Shown piece by piece: positions 34,501 through 45,220 of a stretch of DNA of 64,000 bases. The stretch is from Cladopsammia gracilis (Eukaryota > Cnidaria > Anthozoa > Scleractinia > Dendrophylliidae), in contig JAJGOT010000002.1 of assembly GCA_022457155.1 (NCBI GenBank), positions 2,188,501 to 2,252,500 on the forward strand, written 5' to 3'. The notes beneath the pieces are model-generated. The model was not told the origin of the DNA and did not search any database. It was given only the letters and a program-made list of their open reading frames with translations. Position 1 is the stretch's first letter; each line of letters starts with the position of its first letter. A program made the translations under genes and the position numbers.

Positions 34501-34965
34501 TGTTGTTACTTTTCTTTGGTAGCCCGTTTCTGAACTTCCCATAAGCCTTTTCGAGTGTCACGACCATGTGCTCTTTGCATCGGCCATGTTGATTTTTGCG
34601 AAAAGAGTATTTATCTGCTCCTGAATGTTTTTTCTTTTTTACGCCGGATAGAACTTGGAGTATCCACACTTGTGAAAGTTTAGTATTCTGTACTTTCAAG
34701 TTATTCAATTTGAGTGTATTTAGGACGTTTTTCTTAGATGGAACATTGTATTTTACAGCGAATTGCACTGAACGAACACACCAAATGCAGATGTGAATTA
34801 CTTACATGTATACTGGTACTGAATGAGAATCTGTAGGTGAAGAATCTGTGGGAGAACTTGTAATCTCAACTGAGGAAACTACGCTGTTACATAGTCCTTA
34901 ATCTTTCTTCTTGAGTGGAATTGAAATGTCTCAACTACACGGACCTGGCGATCACAGATATAATA
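34501..34965 (+). repeat. BEL/Pao 3' LTR
   Basis: Begins TGTTGTTAC directly after the polypurine run GTGGGGGGCGGGGA. A CA that could end it lies at 34955-34956 or 34969-34970, with an AATAAA polyadenylation signal at 34962-34967. No second copy exists in the window, so the exact end is uncertain. Confidence 0.65.
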
Positions 34966-36002
34966 AAACAGGTTGCTGAATTTAAATATTATTTTATGTT
35001 TATAATATAATTCACATACCCTAGCGCTCCGCACTGCAATTAGGATAAATAAATCGCCAAGCCGTCCAGAAGCAGAAAATCACTGAATTCTGATAAGCGT
35101 TTAACTCTTATTCAAGAGAACGACATTTTCATTCAAGGAAATACGAGTTTTATTAAAAAGTTTTAATGTTCATCTCTACGACTCTCAGAATGGCACCCTG
35201 CAGCCAGGCCTTGCATGCACTGCCTTAACGGAAAGAAAGTGTGCGTGAGGCTTGTGCAACTTGGTTGGTCCTCGGACTGTGAGTCAAAGCAGAAAGCTTT
35301 CATGGAGCGTTTAGCAATGCGGTTTCGTGAGGTCTTCCAACTACCCATGCCAGATCCTCCTCACAATATCAAATCCGTCCGCTCTGCTGTTTTCTGGCAC
35401 TGGCTTTTTCTCAACCATCTGATTAACGTGCGAATGCTTCTTGTCATCAGAAGGGACAGTAATCCTGCTATGTCTACTCCGATAAAGAAAGCAGTAACCA
35501 TCAAGGCGTTGAAGAATAAAGATAGAATGTCTGTAGAAACTGCACTGGAGATATCTTCGCAAGAGATCCAAAGTGCTATTCCAGCTGAAGATATTGTTAC
35601 CACAGTAGTCCCAGAAGTGTACACATTTTGGAAGCAAAAAAGACCTGGGACAATTGTCGGCCCTCTTGACGTTGTTGTGCATCAAACAACACGGACGCTT
35701 TTCTTCACTGACCAGAAAGCTAACCAAATCATGATGTGTAATCTGCACTGCCCAGCCATGCTTACTTCTGTTGCTGGTGAAAGCCGACCAGGTTTACGTG
35801 ATGGGAAGAACAGTTTGTTCCACAATCCGTAAGGGCTGTGCATTTATGGAAGCCTTCTGTTTGTTTGTGACAGTAGCAATGGGTCCATCAGAGTTGTTGA
35901 CATTTCTAGATTGGTCTCTAGAAAGCAATGCTGTTTTAGACAAACCGATAGAGCCAGAAAATGATCACAGAGACCAGGAAGACGCAATTCCTCTCACAGG
36001 GA

Positions 36003-36024
36003 AGTTTACGATAACAAGTACCCT

Positions 36025-36055
<31 letters not shown>

Positions 36056-38262
36056 TAATTATAATAATAATAATTAATAATAATAATTAATTAATAATAT
36101 AATTAATAATAATAATTATAATAATAATAATAATATAATTATAATAATAATAATAATATAATTATAATTATAATAATAATAATAATAATAATAATCCAGG
36201 GAGCCCACTCGCCATGGCGGTTTTCAGTGCTTCTGCGAGTTGAATAAGAATGAAAACTGCTATTACGACTGATGTCAAATTTAAAATCATGTTCCCCCAG
36301 CAGATATTTTTGCATCATAACACAGCGATGGAAGTGTCGTCTCTTTAGGAGGGTCTTTAGGTCCAAACGATGTAATGCCTCAGTAGATGAACTTCTTGGT
36401 GATAAATTAAGCAGGACCTTGGCTGCCTTGTTCTGAAGGACTTCAGCTGACCCATAAGCGTGTTGTTATTTTTGTCGCCCCACACTGTGTCTCCATAGTC
36501 AAACAGTGGGATGATTAAGCAATTGTATAGTGTTAGCTTAGCATATAGAGGCAAAAGATGTGTTATTCTCTTTATCAACCCAATCCTTTGGTTGATTTTT
36601 GTACTTATAGTATCAATATGCTCTGACCAAGACATAGTTTGGTTTATAACAACTCCCAAGTACTTAAATGAGTCAGACCTATCAATAGCAGTGGAGTTTA
36701 CTTTAAGAGAAACGTCATTATCCAGTTTAAGCTTCCGCGAGTTACCAAAGATAACGAAATTACATTTAGAAATGTTGAAGGTCAACAGGTTACTCGAAAA
36801 CAAGTTGGAAATTGTAGCCAAATCTGAATTTAACTTGCTTTCAAGGTCAGACAAATTAATCGATGAGTAGTAAATTACAGTGGCATCAGCGTAAAGAATA
36901 ATTTCACTGGCAAGCTCACACAAGGGTAAGTCATTCACGGTCCTAGTATACTTCCTTGTGGGACACCAACAGTTATTGGTGCAGCAATAGAGAGTGCATC
37001 TCCAACAGCTGTTTTTTGTTTTCTGTTCGTGAGATATGACTCGAACCAATTAAGAGAGTCATCTAAGAGTCCGACCAATTTAAGCTTATGAAGTAAGAGG
37101 TTGTGGTCAACAGTGTCGAACGCTTTTGAGAGATCTAAAAAACAGCACCTGTAAGATGACCAGAGTCCATGTTCAGAAGTACGTTATCTGTAAAGTGTGT
37201 CAAAGCTGTACTAGTTGATAGCTTAGGTCGAAAACCAAATTGCTTAGAGGTAATGATCTTGTTTTCATTGAGGAAATAATAGAGTTGGTTATGTACTGCC
37301 TTCTCCAGAATCTTGCTCAACGTAGGTAGCACGGTTATCGGCCTGTAATTATTTGGGTCACAACGATCGCCTTTTTTAAAAAGGGCAGACACCTTTCCAA
37401 ACTTCCATAAGGAAGGGAAGGTACGAGTGGCCAAAGATTGATTAAACAATTTGGTAAGACTTTTACTAATTACACTAGCCGAGTCTTTTAGAAGACAGGC
37501 ACTAATATTGTCAAGGCCAATTGCTTTGTTTGTTCTAAGTTGCTTAAGTTGACCACGTACGTAGTCTTCGGTGATTGGTTTGAAGACAAACTAAGGCAAA
37601 TCAGTAGATTTTGAAGGAGGAGATGCTAAGGTAATAAAGGATCTTAGTTTCATTGCAAGCTTTGTACCAGTTGTAGAGAGGTGAACATTTAGGATCTTGG
37701 CGATAGATGGATTGTCGCAATGTGCTACGTCATCGGCTTCGATACAAGAGATTGGGGAGCTTTGTTTACGCTATGTAATTTCATTCAGGGTTTTCCACAA
37801 TGCACTTGGATTGCTCTTGCTTTCTGATATCAGGTTTGAGTAGTAATCTGCTTTGCACTTTCGTATTTCTCTGTTTACATAGTTCTTAAGCTTTTTATAA
37901 CGTAACCAGAGGTGAGGTGAATTAGATTTAATGGCTCTGCCGTGGAGATAATCACGTTGGCTCATAGCTTGTGTTAAATGTGAATTCAACCACAGATAGC
38001 GGACTCCACGTATCCTTGCTTTCCTCGTAGGGGCATGTCTATCAGCAATATTAGTAAACAATTTGTTCCATGTGGAAACGGCAGAGTCGACATCTTCCTT
38101 ACTTGCAACAGATTCCCAATCAACATCCTTTAAATCATTTACAAAGTCTTGTTTGGAGTAATTTTTAAAAGAACGATATTCAATAGTTTTCCCTGGCGCC
38201 TTTGGGACACCTGACTTAACACAGAATATCATGGAATGATCACTTATTGTTAAGTGAATAAC
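36003..38262 (-). mobile_element. CR1/L2-like LINE, 5'-truncated
   Basis: Minus strand: SDHSMIFCVKSGVPK (the S-D-H end of the endonuclease, 38250), SFKNYSKQDFVNDLKDVDW, then RT motifs NYRPITVLPTLSKILEKAVH with KQFGFRP (37315-37240), ILYADATVIYY (YADA where YADD is usual, about 36890) and KYLGVVINQTMSWSEHI, ending about 36360. The order endonuclease then RT and these motifs fit the CR1/L2/Jockey group. The endonuclease is almost wholly missing, as usual for incomplete reverse transcription. It is broken by frameshifts and inserted in the family N gene. Confidence 0.85.
36026..36194. repeat. (ATT/AAT)n tail, about 170 bp
   Basis: AAT triplets with TATAATT interruptions fill 36026-36194. It lies exactly at the 3' end of the minus-strand LINE, so it is best seen as the microsatellite tail made at reverse transcription and later expanded. 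Confidence 0.8.
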
Positions 38263-39040
38263 TCCGTGATAGTGTTATAGACTGTTCTCTATATGCACTG
38301 GACCAAGAATATCCCGATTTGTATGTTGGACACATTATACAAGGCACAGTATCACTGACGTGATGACACGCAATTCATGCAAGGGACGACTACGTAAGCT
38401 GTACACTTCGGATGACCCAATCCTACCCATGGGTTTATTGTATTATCAAGAGGAACTGTTCGTTGCAAACGCCCAGGCTGATCAGCTTCGCATTCTGGTT
38501 CTTCATGGTAGCAGGGGAGTTTTGCTGTGCCGTATTGTTTCTGACACTCTCCCATCTCCATTTGGGATTTGTCGTGTAGACAATGAACTATTGGTTTCCT
38601 GCGGTAACCACACCATTGTGAAGCTGCCTCTGACTGACAGAAGAAACCAAATGGCCCGATACTGTGGACAAGCTAATGTCCCTGGGGATCAAGATGGTGC
38701 GGTCTCTTCTGCGAAGTTACACTCTCCGCATGGCCCCGCAAATATGGGTTCATCGCTATTTATTTGCGACATTGGAAACAGGTCTGTGCGACTCGTTTCT
38801 AACGGAAAGCCCTTCAAGGAACTGTCAGATGTTATTTGTCCTTATTCTCAGCTGTTTAACCTTGATCACTATCGAGGAATTCCCAGGAAGAGTTTTAATG
38901 AGTCTTTCTCAATAGTCGACACATTCATTGAATTTCTGATAACTTGGGGAATGCAAACAAGCGAAAGAACTGGTCATGTTACGACACAGGGGCCCGACCA
39001 AATAATCCCATACTGCACAAGGAAGTAATTTGAAGACGTC

Positions 39041-40201
39041 GGAGCATGTCCAACCAATGTCGAATTTAAGACCATTTTTTCGCGCTCATTTTGCCTCATT
39101 TTTGGCATGTGACCTACAAATTAATTGCAAAACATTGTTCAAAATTTTTTATGCTGTTTTTTTTCCTGTCGTTTTAGAGAAATAACGTATGCAAAAGACA
39201 AAAATGAACTGAACTCCCTGTCTTTCCGTTGAATTCCGCTCAAGAAAATGAATCCCAAAGTTTACCCGAATTTCTCGATTTGATGCTCAGCTTCTCACTT
39301 CAGATGGCCAAGTTTGGGCCAAGTTGGGTTCAGATGGCCAAGTTTGGGCCCGCTAAATCCCGCTCAAGAAAAATTTATCCCAAAGTTCATTCCCTCAAAA
39401 TTGCTTAATTTTTATCGCCAATAGTCAGCAAAGGTGTCACAAAGCATGTCATATCATCGAGCACGGAATGTCCACCGAAACAAAATACGGAAAATATTAT
39501 AAGTCTTGAAGCACTTTGGATATCGGACATTTCGACTACGGCACGGGATGGCAAATAGGCCACAACTCACAACGCTGCCCCTTTTCTGATCCGAAGTGAT
39601 TCCAGACTTTCTCGCTGGCTCCGTCTTGCCAACAAGCGTCTATTTTCACCTCGAGCGCAAAATGGCGATTTAGGCACAAGGTGGGAAACACACTCGTTTC
39701 TTTGAGAGGTGCTAGAGACTTACAGATTTCAGGACTTAATGATGTCCTTCCATCACTGGACGGGCCTTCAACATACACACGCTACGGACGATGTGTTGAC
39801 CATAGTGAAGTCGCGATCGATAAGCGAGCCGCGCGCGTAAATAGCGGTATTTTTGTTCAGGTTGGCTCTGGTCAAGAGCATTGTGGTCGCATAGTCTCGC
39901 GGTCAATCTATCTGCTTTTAATGGCGTCGTTTTGGGGTACGTTTCGTACAGTTTTGGAAGGAACACACTCGGATGTACAGTCAAATCACTAGAGGGCCAG
40001 AGCTCATCTTTCGTTGGGTAGTTTAGTTTAGTTAATTTCATTTTTATATACGTTTTTTTCTCTAAAATGACGGGAAAACCAGCATACAAATTTCTGAATG
40101 ATGTTTTGAAGTTAATTTGTAGGTCACATGCTAAAAACGAGGCAAAGTAAGTGCGAAAGACCAAAAAAGGTCTGAAATTCGACATAGGTTGCTAATGCTC
40201 C
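39041..40201. mobile_element. Non-autonomous element with about 150-bp TIRs
   Basis: 39041-39185 and the reverse complement of 40055-40201 match along their length, starting GGAGCAT and sharing ATGTCGAATTT, GCATGTGACCTACAAATTAA and TTTTAGAG. The interior has a short tandem copy of CAGATGGCCAAGTTTGGGCC (about 39302 and 39332) and no recognised gene. It interrupts the family N gene. The 9 bp outside the ends match at only five positions, so the target duplication is not proven. Long TIRs suggest a MuDR-like non-autonomous element. Confidence 0.7.
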
Positions 40202-40894
40202 GGACGCTTCATTTATGTTAATGCACGAGACCCTAGTCAAACACGAAAACTTGTTGAATGAGCTTGGTGTTTCTGATCTGCTCTCGCAAGTCAGTCTGAT
40301 GTCCATGGTTACCCTGATAGTGAACTTTTTCTCTCTGATGAGAAAAGAAGATCCCATGCCCACGCAGCTTGAATATGAAACAAGACGTGCTGCTTGTGTG
40401 AGGGAACTCCAAAAGTGCATGTACAGGGGTCACTTCCATTATTACACTGGCCCAAAGAGCTATTATCCCGATAAGGTTATCCACGGCACACATCCACCTC
40501 TGAAAGAAGTAGCAGCCTTGACAAATGAGATTGAGCAGTTGACATTAGAAGACAAGCAACAACTACGCGAGTTTTCCACAACATTTGAGAAGAGTGTGCG
40601 TCAACACACTGCGATGGATAAGAGAGGAAACTGGTTGTCTGCTGTATGCTACATCCTTTGGGCTACAACGAAGAGAGCCAGGATCAACAATGTCAACCAC
40701 CTCTTTCCATGGTGAGCCAACTTCAGGTGAGGTAAATGACAACCCACCAACCACGCAGCTACAATACGAAGTACTATTTTCCACTCATGATGTCGTCGCT
40801 GTGAAGCATGCCAGACAGAGGGAGCAGTTGAGCTTTTTTCTAGCTGTGGTGATGAAAGATCTGCTTGTAAAGAGTACAAAGTTAATGGAGTTGG

Positions 40895-40996
40895 AGTTTT
40901 GCCCAGTCAGTAAGGGACCATCTCTTCCCAGTCAGTAGGGACCATCTGTGCGCAATCGAGAGACCATCTGTGCCCCATTAGTAAGGGGCCATTTTT
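40895..40996. repeat. Degenerate tandem repeat, AGGGACCATCT units
   Basis: (A/G)(G/A)GGACCATCT or close variants occur four times, each preceded by (C)AGT(A)AG or similar, at about 28-bp spacing. It overlaps the last codons of the family N piece. Confidence 0.55.
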
Positions 40997-42137
40997 AGTC
41001 CGAATCTTAGGGACGAAATGTGCACAAGTAGCAGCGCACATTGATCTCTCTGAAATTTAACGTTGTTCAGAGCCCTTGCCAACACCAAGGTCTAAAGAGA
41101 AAGTTTGATGCCAGAAGATTAGCTACACAAGAACCAGGGAGCTTATCAAGGGCGCATTCAGAGAATTTACAGATGTTTCCAATATCAGTGTTCACAGCCT
41201 TAGAGCCAGAGGGGGCTCTGCTACAGCAAACGCTGGAATTGAAGATAGACTTTTTAAGCGTCACGGTCAATGGGCAAGTGAAAATGCAAAAGATGGCTAT
41301 ATCAAAGACAATATTCTATCACGACTGTCAGTTTCTCAATCATTAGGGACTTAAAATTACTGTAAACTTTTGTTTAGACCGAGCCTGGTAGGTCGGGGAG
41401 AACTGTCCATGGGGCCGTGATTTTCTCCTCGTCTTTTCGCAACAAGCACCGTGAGTTTTTTAATCCTATGAATGCTCGTTGGTTCTCTCCAAAGTTCTGT
41501 TTGTTGTTCCTTCCCGTGTGACAATTCAATCTATTTCTTTGTTAATAAACCGTGCGGCCTCCAGTGAGCACGCAATAGCAAAATGTGTTTATGGTTTTTT
41601 GTCTCCTTGCGTTTCGCACTGGTGTTATGATATTTGGGAAATTTAGACAAGAGACTGTATTTTCTTATTGTGTGTTAAAAAACGTCGCGTTTGTGAAAAT
41701 AGTCATCTGTTAATGCTATGGAATGTGAGTATATGAAATAACTTGTTAACGAAATTCACATACACAAAAATGATTGTACATTACTGTTATTGAAGTTGAT
41801 TATTGCACAAATGAAAGTACATTGCGAGCTAATGAATGTCAAAGCATGCAAATGTTTGTGTTAATATTATTGAATGTTACTGCTTATGCTAAAATCGTTA
41901 ATGAAGTTATTTTTGCATAAATTAATGATCTTTTGGTGTAAATGAAAATATTTCCACGCTATTGTCTAACTATTCACACAAATGAATTTATATTTTCGCT
42001 AATGAACAGCAAAAGGTGTACTTCCAGCCATGTTGCTTTGGTGATGGCAGGCCTTGATGTGGTTACAATCACCAAGTCAAGTTCTTTCTCTGGTAAAGGG
42101 ACTGTAACCAGCCCTTAGTAATAACAAAATTTAAATA
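40997..42137. other. Non-coding stretch
   Basis: No gene I can support; an open frame at 41041-41346 has no recognisable features. 41700-42010 is AT-rich with ATGAA-type words repeated roughly every 30-40 bp (for example GCTAATGAA), which looks like a decayed simple repeat. Confidence 0.4.
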
Positions 42138-42175
42138 TTGACGAAATCTTCCAAGATCACTCTTTATGAACCCCA

Positions 42176-43186
42176 TCAAAATGCCATAAATAACATGCTT
42201 GTTGATAGTCCCTCCTGCAGTTCTTGTACTGACAATGAACGCGCGGAGCTTTCTATCAAGCTCACGAGGCAGCTTGACTGTCGTAGGCTGTCACATAGCT
42301 GTCGGTTTAGAATGCCCAAACGCAGTCTACAAAGTACCAAGACATACTCTTCTTTCTCAGAAAGATGTCTCTGTCTTCCAGGCTTCTTTTTAGACACGTC
42401 ATTGTGATAGTATGACTTGCCATCCTTCTTTTTGTCCCAGTATTTAATGTTTTTTGTGTAGGGTTGAATTAGCCCTAAGGTTAAATTGAAACAAGCAAGG
42501 TTTGGTAAGCCTTTATAAAACTTAACAGACTCATCATCCCTGATCACATATTCAGTGTTAAGCTCTCTTTTAAGATCCTTTCTGTTTTCAAGTTTTTCGC
42601 TAAGAATCTTGTTTTTCCTACTGCCCTCTTCCAGTTCAGATACTAAGTAGTCTATTTCGTCAGCTGTCAAGTCTGTTTGACATGCTGTAGAACATTTCCC
42701 TTTCGGAAGCGTAGTAATATAATCAGAACTGTTCGTGCTACTTTTCGGTGTTGCCTGTTCCTTGCTGCAAAAGTACGAGTGATCATAGTTTACTGAAGTC
42801 GCATCGGCAATAAAATCCACGCAAGTCTCTATGGAGTCCTTAAAATCGAGCTTTCTGAAGCAAACTTTCTTGGCTTGCAGTTGTTCATCACACTGTCTCT
42901 TCCTATCGGCAAGACACTTCGTTTCGTTGGGTCAAAGGTAGTCTGATAGCATCCTGAACGTACACTTTTTCAAACCAGAAATTGAAATCTCAATGTCGCT
43001 TTCCCTAAAATGCAATGAAAAGATTCTTGGATCGCCGAGTGTCTTGAGTTCTTTATCTGCTTGCTTACAGAAAACTTTCCACTTCTTACGCTCATTGGGC
43101 CTTGTAGGAAAGAAAAAATAACTGAGATTCGGTCTATTCTTTCTTACTCCCATTACGGCAAATAGCAACAGCACAATACTTGACCA
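42176..43186 (-). pseudogene. THAP-domain transposase with HTH, truncated
   Basis: Minus strand from ATG at 43186: MVKYCAVAICRNGSKK, frameshift, then RPNLSYFFFPTRPNERKKWK, KTLGDPRIFSLHFRESDIEI. This is the C2CH THAP zinc finger, but the third zinc ligand (Cys in the usual R-I-C-S-x-H-F) is Phe here. After a coiled part (42820-42600) come DDESVKFYKGLPNLACFNLT, DVSKKKPGRQRHLSEKEEYV and LCRLRLGILNRQL, the helix-turn-helix block that precedes the DDE domain in THAP/ISL2EU or Harbinger-like transposases. The DDE domain itself is absent: the frame degenerates at about 42300. Inactive. Confidence 0.75.
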
Positions 43187-43739
43187 TGGTACACGCGAAA
43201 ATAAACTGCAAAGGACAAAAAAAACGCCGAGATTTGCCGATTTCTCAAAAGCACATGGCTTTCCTGGCAGTGTTTGTTATCATTATTCGCGCTGTATTCC
43301 CTGGAGCCTCGCTTCAGTGTTGGAGTTTCATCACCAGTCTCTCGCGCTGAAATATATTGAAATTGGGCTATTGGCATCGCTTCTATGATATGGCTAGTGT
43401 TAAATTTTATTAAACTTCTGGTATAAGCATGCTATCCTGATTTGGATTTTTGTTTTCTCATCTGTTATTCCTGCCAACAGCTGGCGTTTTGTTGTTTTCA
43501 TGTGTATTTTTTTCCTCTTCCTCCACAGCCCAGTCATGAAATGGTCTGAAACTCATATCTTCTTTCTGAAAGGGCTTTTTCAATTTCAACCTTGGCAGCA
43601 CAAAAGGGCACCGTTGAGAGGGGGAATGTTTGGGGTAATCTTGCTACATCCTTAAACAGATCAAGCGACCCACTGTTTCGTGTAAAACAACAGTCTGTGT
43701 GACAGATACGTTCTGCTAGAGAGACGCTATAAGAACAAA

Positions 43740-44760
43740 TGCAGAGTAAGTGAGGACGAGAAGCCTCAGGTGCATCTCCAGAACCAAATGAAGTAGACGT
43801 GTTGATGGAGGAAATCGTTGCATTATTTGATGAGCCAGACAAGGTCGACGCTGCCAAAAAACGCCAAGGAAGCCAAGGAAATGAGAAAGATTTCTCAAGA
43901 AACCTTTAAAGAAAGCAAGGATAGAAACCAAGTTGGCAAACCAAATTAAAAGAAGAAAAGGGCAAGTGGAGCGGATTCGATGGCATTTCTTAAAGAACAA
44001 GTTGAAATTGAATTTCAGCAGAAAGAAGCCGAATTAAAGTTGAGAGCAAAAGAACACGAGGACAGAATTGAGCAACAGAAAGTCGCAAAACTACAGCATC
44101 AGCAACTTCAACAACTACAAAATGTGAATATGGTTTTATTGCAACAGCATCAGCAGTAAAAACCCAAGCACTTTCGGCATTGTCACAAAAGTTTGTAGAC
44201 AGATAGAACTCTGTACTTTTCAAAGTCAACTTCAAAAGTTCTCGAAAACTTCCTGACATTATTAACCACTATGTTAATATTTTGTGTCTTTTCGAAGACA
44301 ATTTATAGTAAAGTTGATATGCACTCGTTGGATGTTATTGTTATGTAAACTCTTTCTTTTCACTTAAGGAAACAATCAGGTTATAAATTTGTCGCTTCAC
44401 ATGATCGTGTAAAATATAGATTCAGCTCAGTGTTTGTAACTGCAAATACTTGAAAATTTGCTAATAAAGCAAACAAATACACCTTCATTGAAAGTACTCA
44501 TTGACAGCTGGGGGAGAGATTTTAAAAACCTTTGACGAGGTTGAGCCATATAAACATGCCTGGGCATTGTGAAAAAGAACACAAGAAATATACATTTTCC
44601 CAATGGCACTTAGGCCTATTTTTAAGTTATTCTTGAAGTCTGAGAATTTGAATAAGTTAACGACATCGCCAATAATCCATTCCACTGCGACTCTAACTTC
44701 ACTCATAGACTTGTTCCATGCCTTTTGCAGAGCTCTCAAGTTTCACGCATTGAGCGTGAA
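43740..44760. mobile_element. PIF/Harbinger remnant (element 3)
   Basis: Plus strand at about 43880-44158: AEMRKISQETFKESKDRN-like helix and QEVEIEFQQKEAEL-type coiled coil ending HQQLQQLQNVN...QQHQQ with TAA at 44158, matching the style of the SANT partner of element 2. Minus strand 44739-44485: SEVRVAVEWIIGDVVNLFKF and FKNNLKIGLSAIGKMYISCV, the Glu-containing C-terminus of a Harbinger transposase. The convergent arrangement and spacing are those of element 2 with the middle lost. Both genes are truncated. Confidence 0.75.
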
Positions 44761-44812
44761 ACTCACGCAAACGAATCCAATCTCACGCTCTCATGCTAAA
44801 ACTAATATTTCT
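44746..44812. repeat. Hairpin and TCACGC repeats
   Basis: TTTCACGC and GCGTGAAA face each other across five bases (ATTGA) at about 44749-44769, followed by CTCACGCAAACG and TCTCACGCTCTC. It marks the point where Harbinger element 3 is cut. Confidence 0.5.
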
Positions 44813-45043
44813 CAAGCATTTAAGGTTTCTGATTAAAACAGTTGATCTTGTGGCAGAAAATTGCTGCTTTAAGTACCTGCGTGAATTAACTATATTTCTT
44901 GATATAATTAGTACCTGTTTCCATTGTACTCGCTTCAAACTTTTTCCAACAGTGTAAAATTCTCGTGCAGAGCCAACGTTACACTGGTCAGTGGGTTTAA
45001 TGAATATTGCAGATGCTCACATGCTGACCGCCGGTAACGTGAC

Positions 45044-45220
45044 AATGGCGGATTCCAGTTTGGAGTCGGACACTGATTCACCTGTCATAAAGAAGGCCAA
45101 GTATACTGGAGCGGCAAAATATAAGAGCAAGTTCAACAAAGAGTGGATAGTGAAGTATCCTTTTATTTCTTCTGTCAGTTCTGACAAATCAGATATCGTC
45201 TTAATTTTTCAGGCCAATTA
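45044..45220 (+). pseudogene. Possible first exon of a BED/hAT-like zinc finger gene
   Basis: An ATG in good context (ACAATGGCGG) starts MADSSLESDTDSPVIKKAKY, followed by KSKFNKEWIVKYPFISSV. The last phrase resembles the start of the BED/C2H2 region in hAT-derived cnidarian proteins, but no Cys/His follow before the stop. No downstream exon found. Weak call. Confidence 0.3.

Larger units (their letters stand above)
26690..34970 (+). mobile_element. BEL/Pao LTR retrotransposon, 5'-truncated and split
   Basis: Gag and protease at 26690-27916, the rest of Pol at 31375-34180, the 3' LTR from 34501. Harbinger element 2 lies between. The segment from just after protease to the start of RT is missing, so the insertion came with a deletion or was followed by one. 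No 5' LTR is seen: the left end abuts the truncated MADF gene. There is a G-rich polypurine tract (34489-34500) immediately before the LTR. Many frameshifts show that it is inactive. Confidence 0.88.
35160..40940 (+). pseudogene. Unnamed gene family N with NHL-like propeller, split copy
   Basis: Three host segments: 35160-36002, 38263-39030 and 40205-40940. The first has an N-terminal helical part (MERLAMRFREVFQLPMPDP, FWHWLFLNHLINVRMLLVIR), then NKDRMSVETALEISSQEIQS and an NHL-like beta-propeller blade (LFFTDQKANQIMMCNLH, AGESRPGLRDGKNSLFHNP). The second has further blades (GLLYYQEELFVANAQADQLR, PFGICRVDNELLVSCGNHTI, GDQDGAVSSAKLHSPHGPAN, LFICDIGNRSVRLVSNGKPF). The third has SMVTLIVNFFSLMRKEDPMP, the same block as VVENLFAEIRQGNDMP in the gene at 17560. 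NHL propellers bind RNA or protein; the rest is unknown. A LINE (36003-38262) and a TIR element (39041-40201) split it and frameshifts are present, so it is dead. Confidence 0.55.

Noticed and set aside
34076..34768. Long open frame on the minus strand (230 codons)
   Set aside because: It is antisense to the BEL/Pao integrase end and LTR and shows no domain features.
35341..35748. Minus-strand frame of 135 codons
   Set aside because: It is antisense to the NHL-containing family N segment, whose plus-strand translation is clearly protein-like.
36139..36366. Frame with poly-Ile and poly-Leu
   Set aside because: Translation of the AAT microsatellite.
39032..40210. 9-bp target duplication GAAGACGTC / GGACGCTTC
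   Set aside because: Only five of nine bases agree, about what chance can give in a search for the best match.
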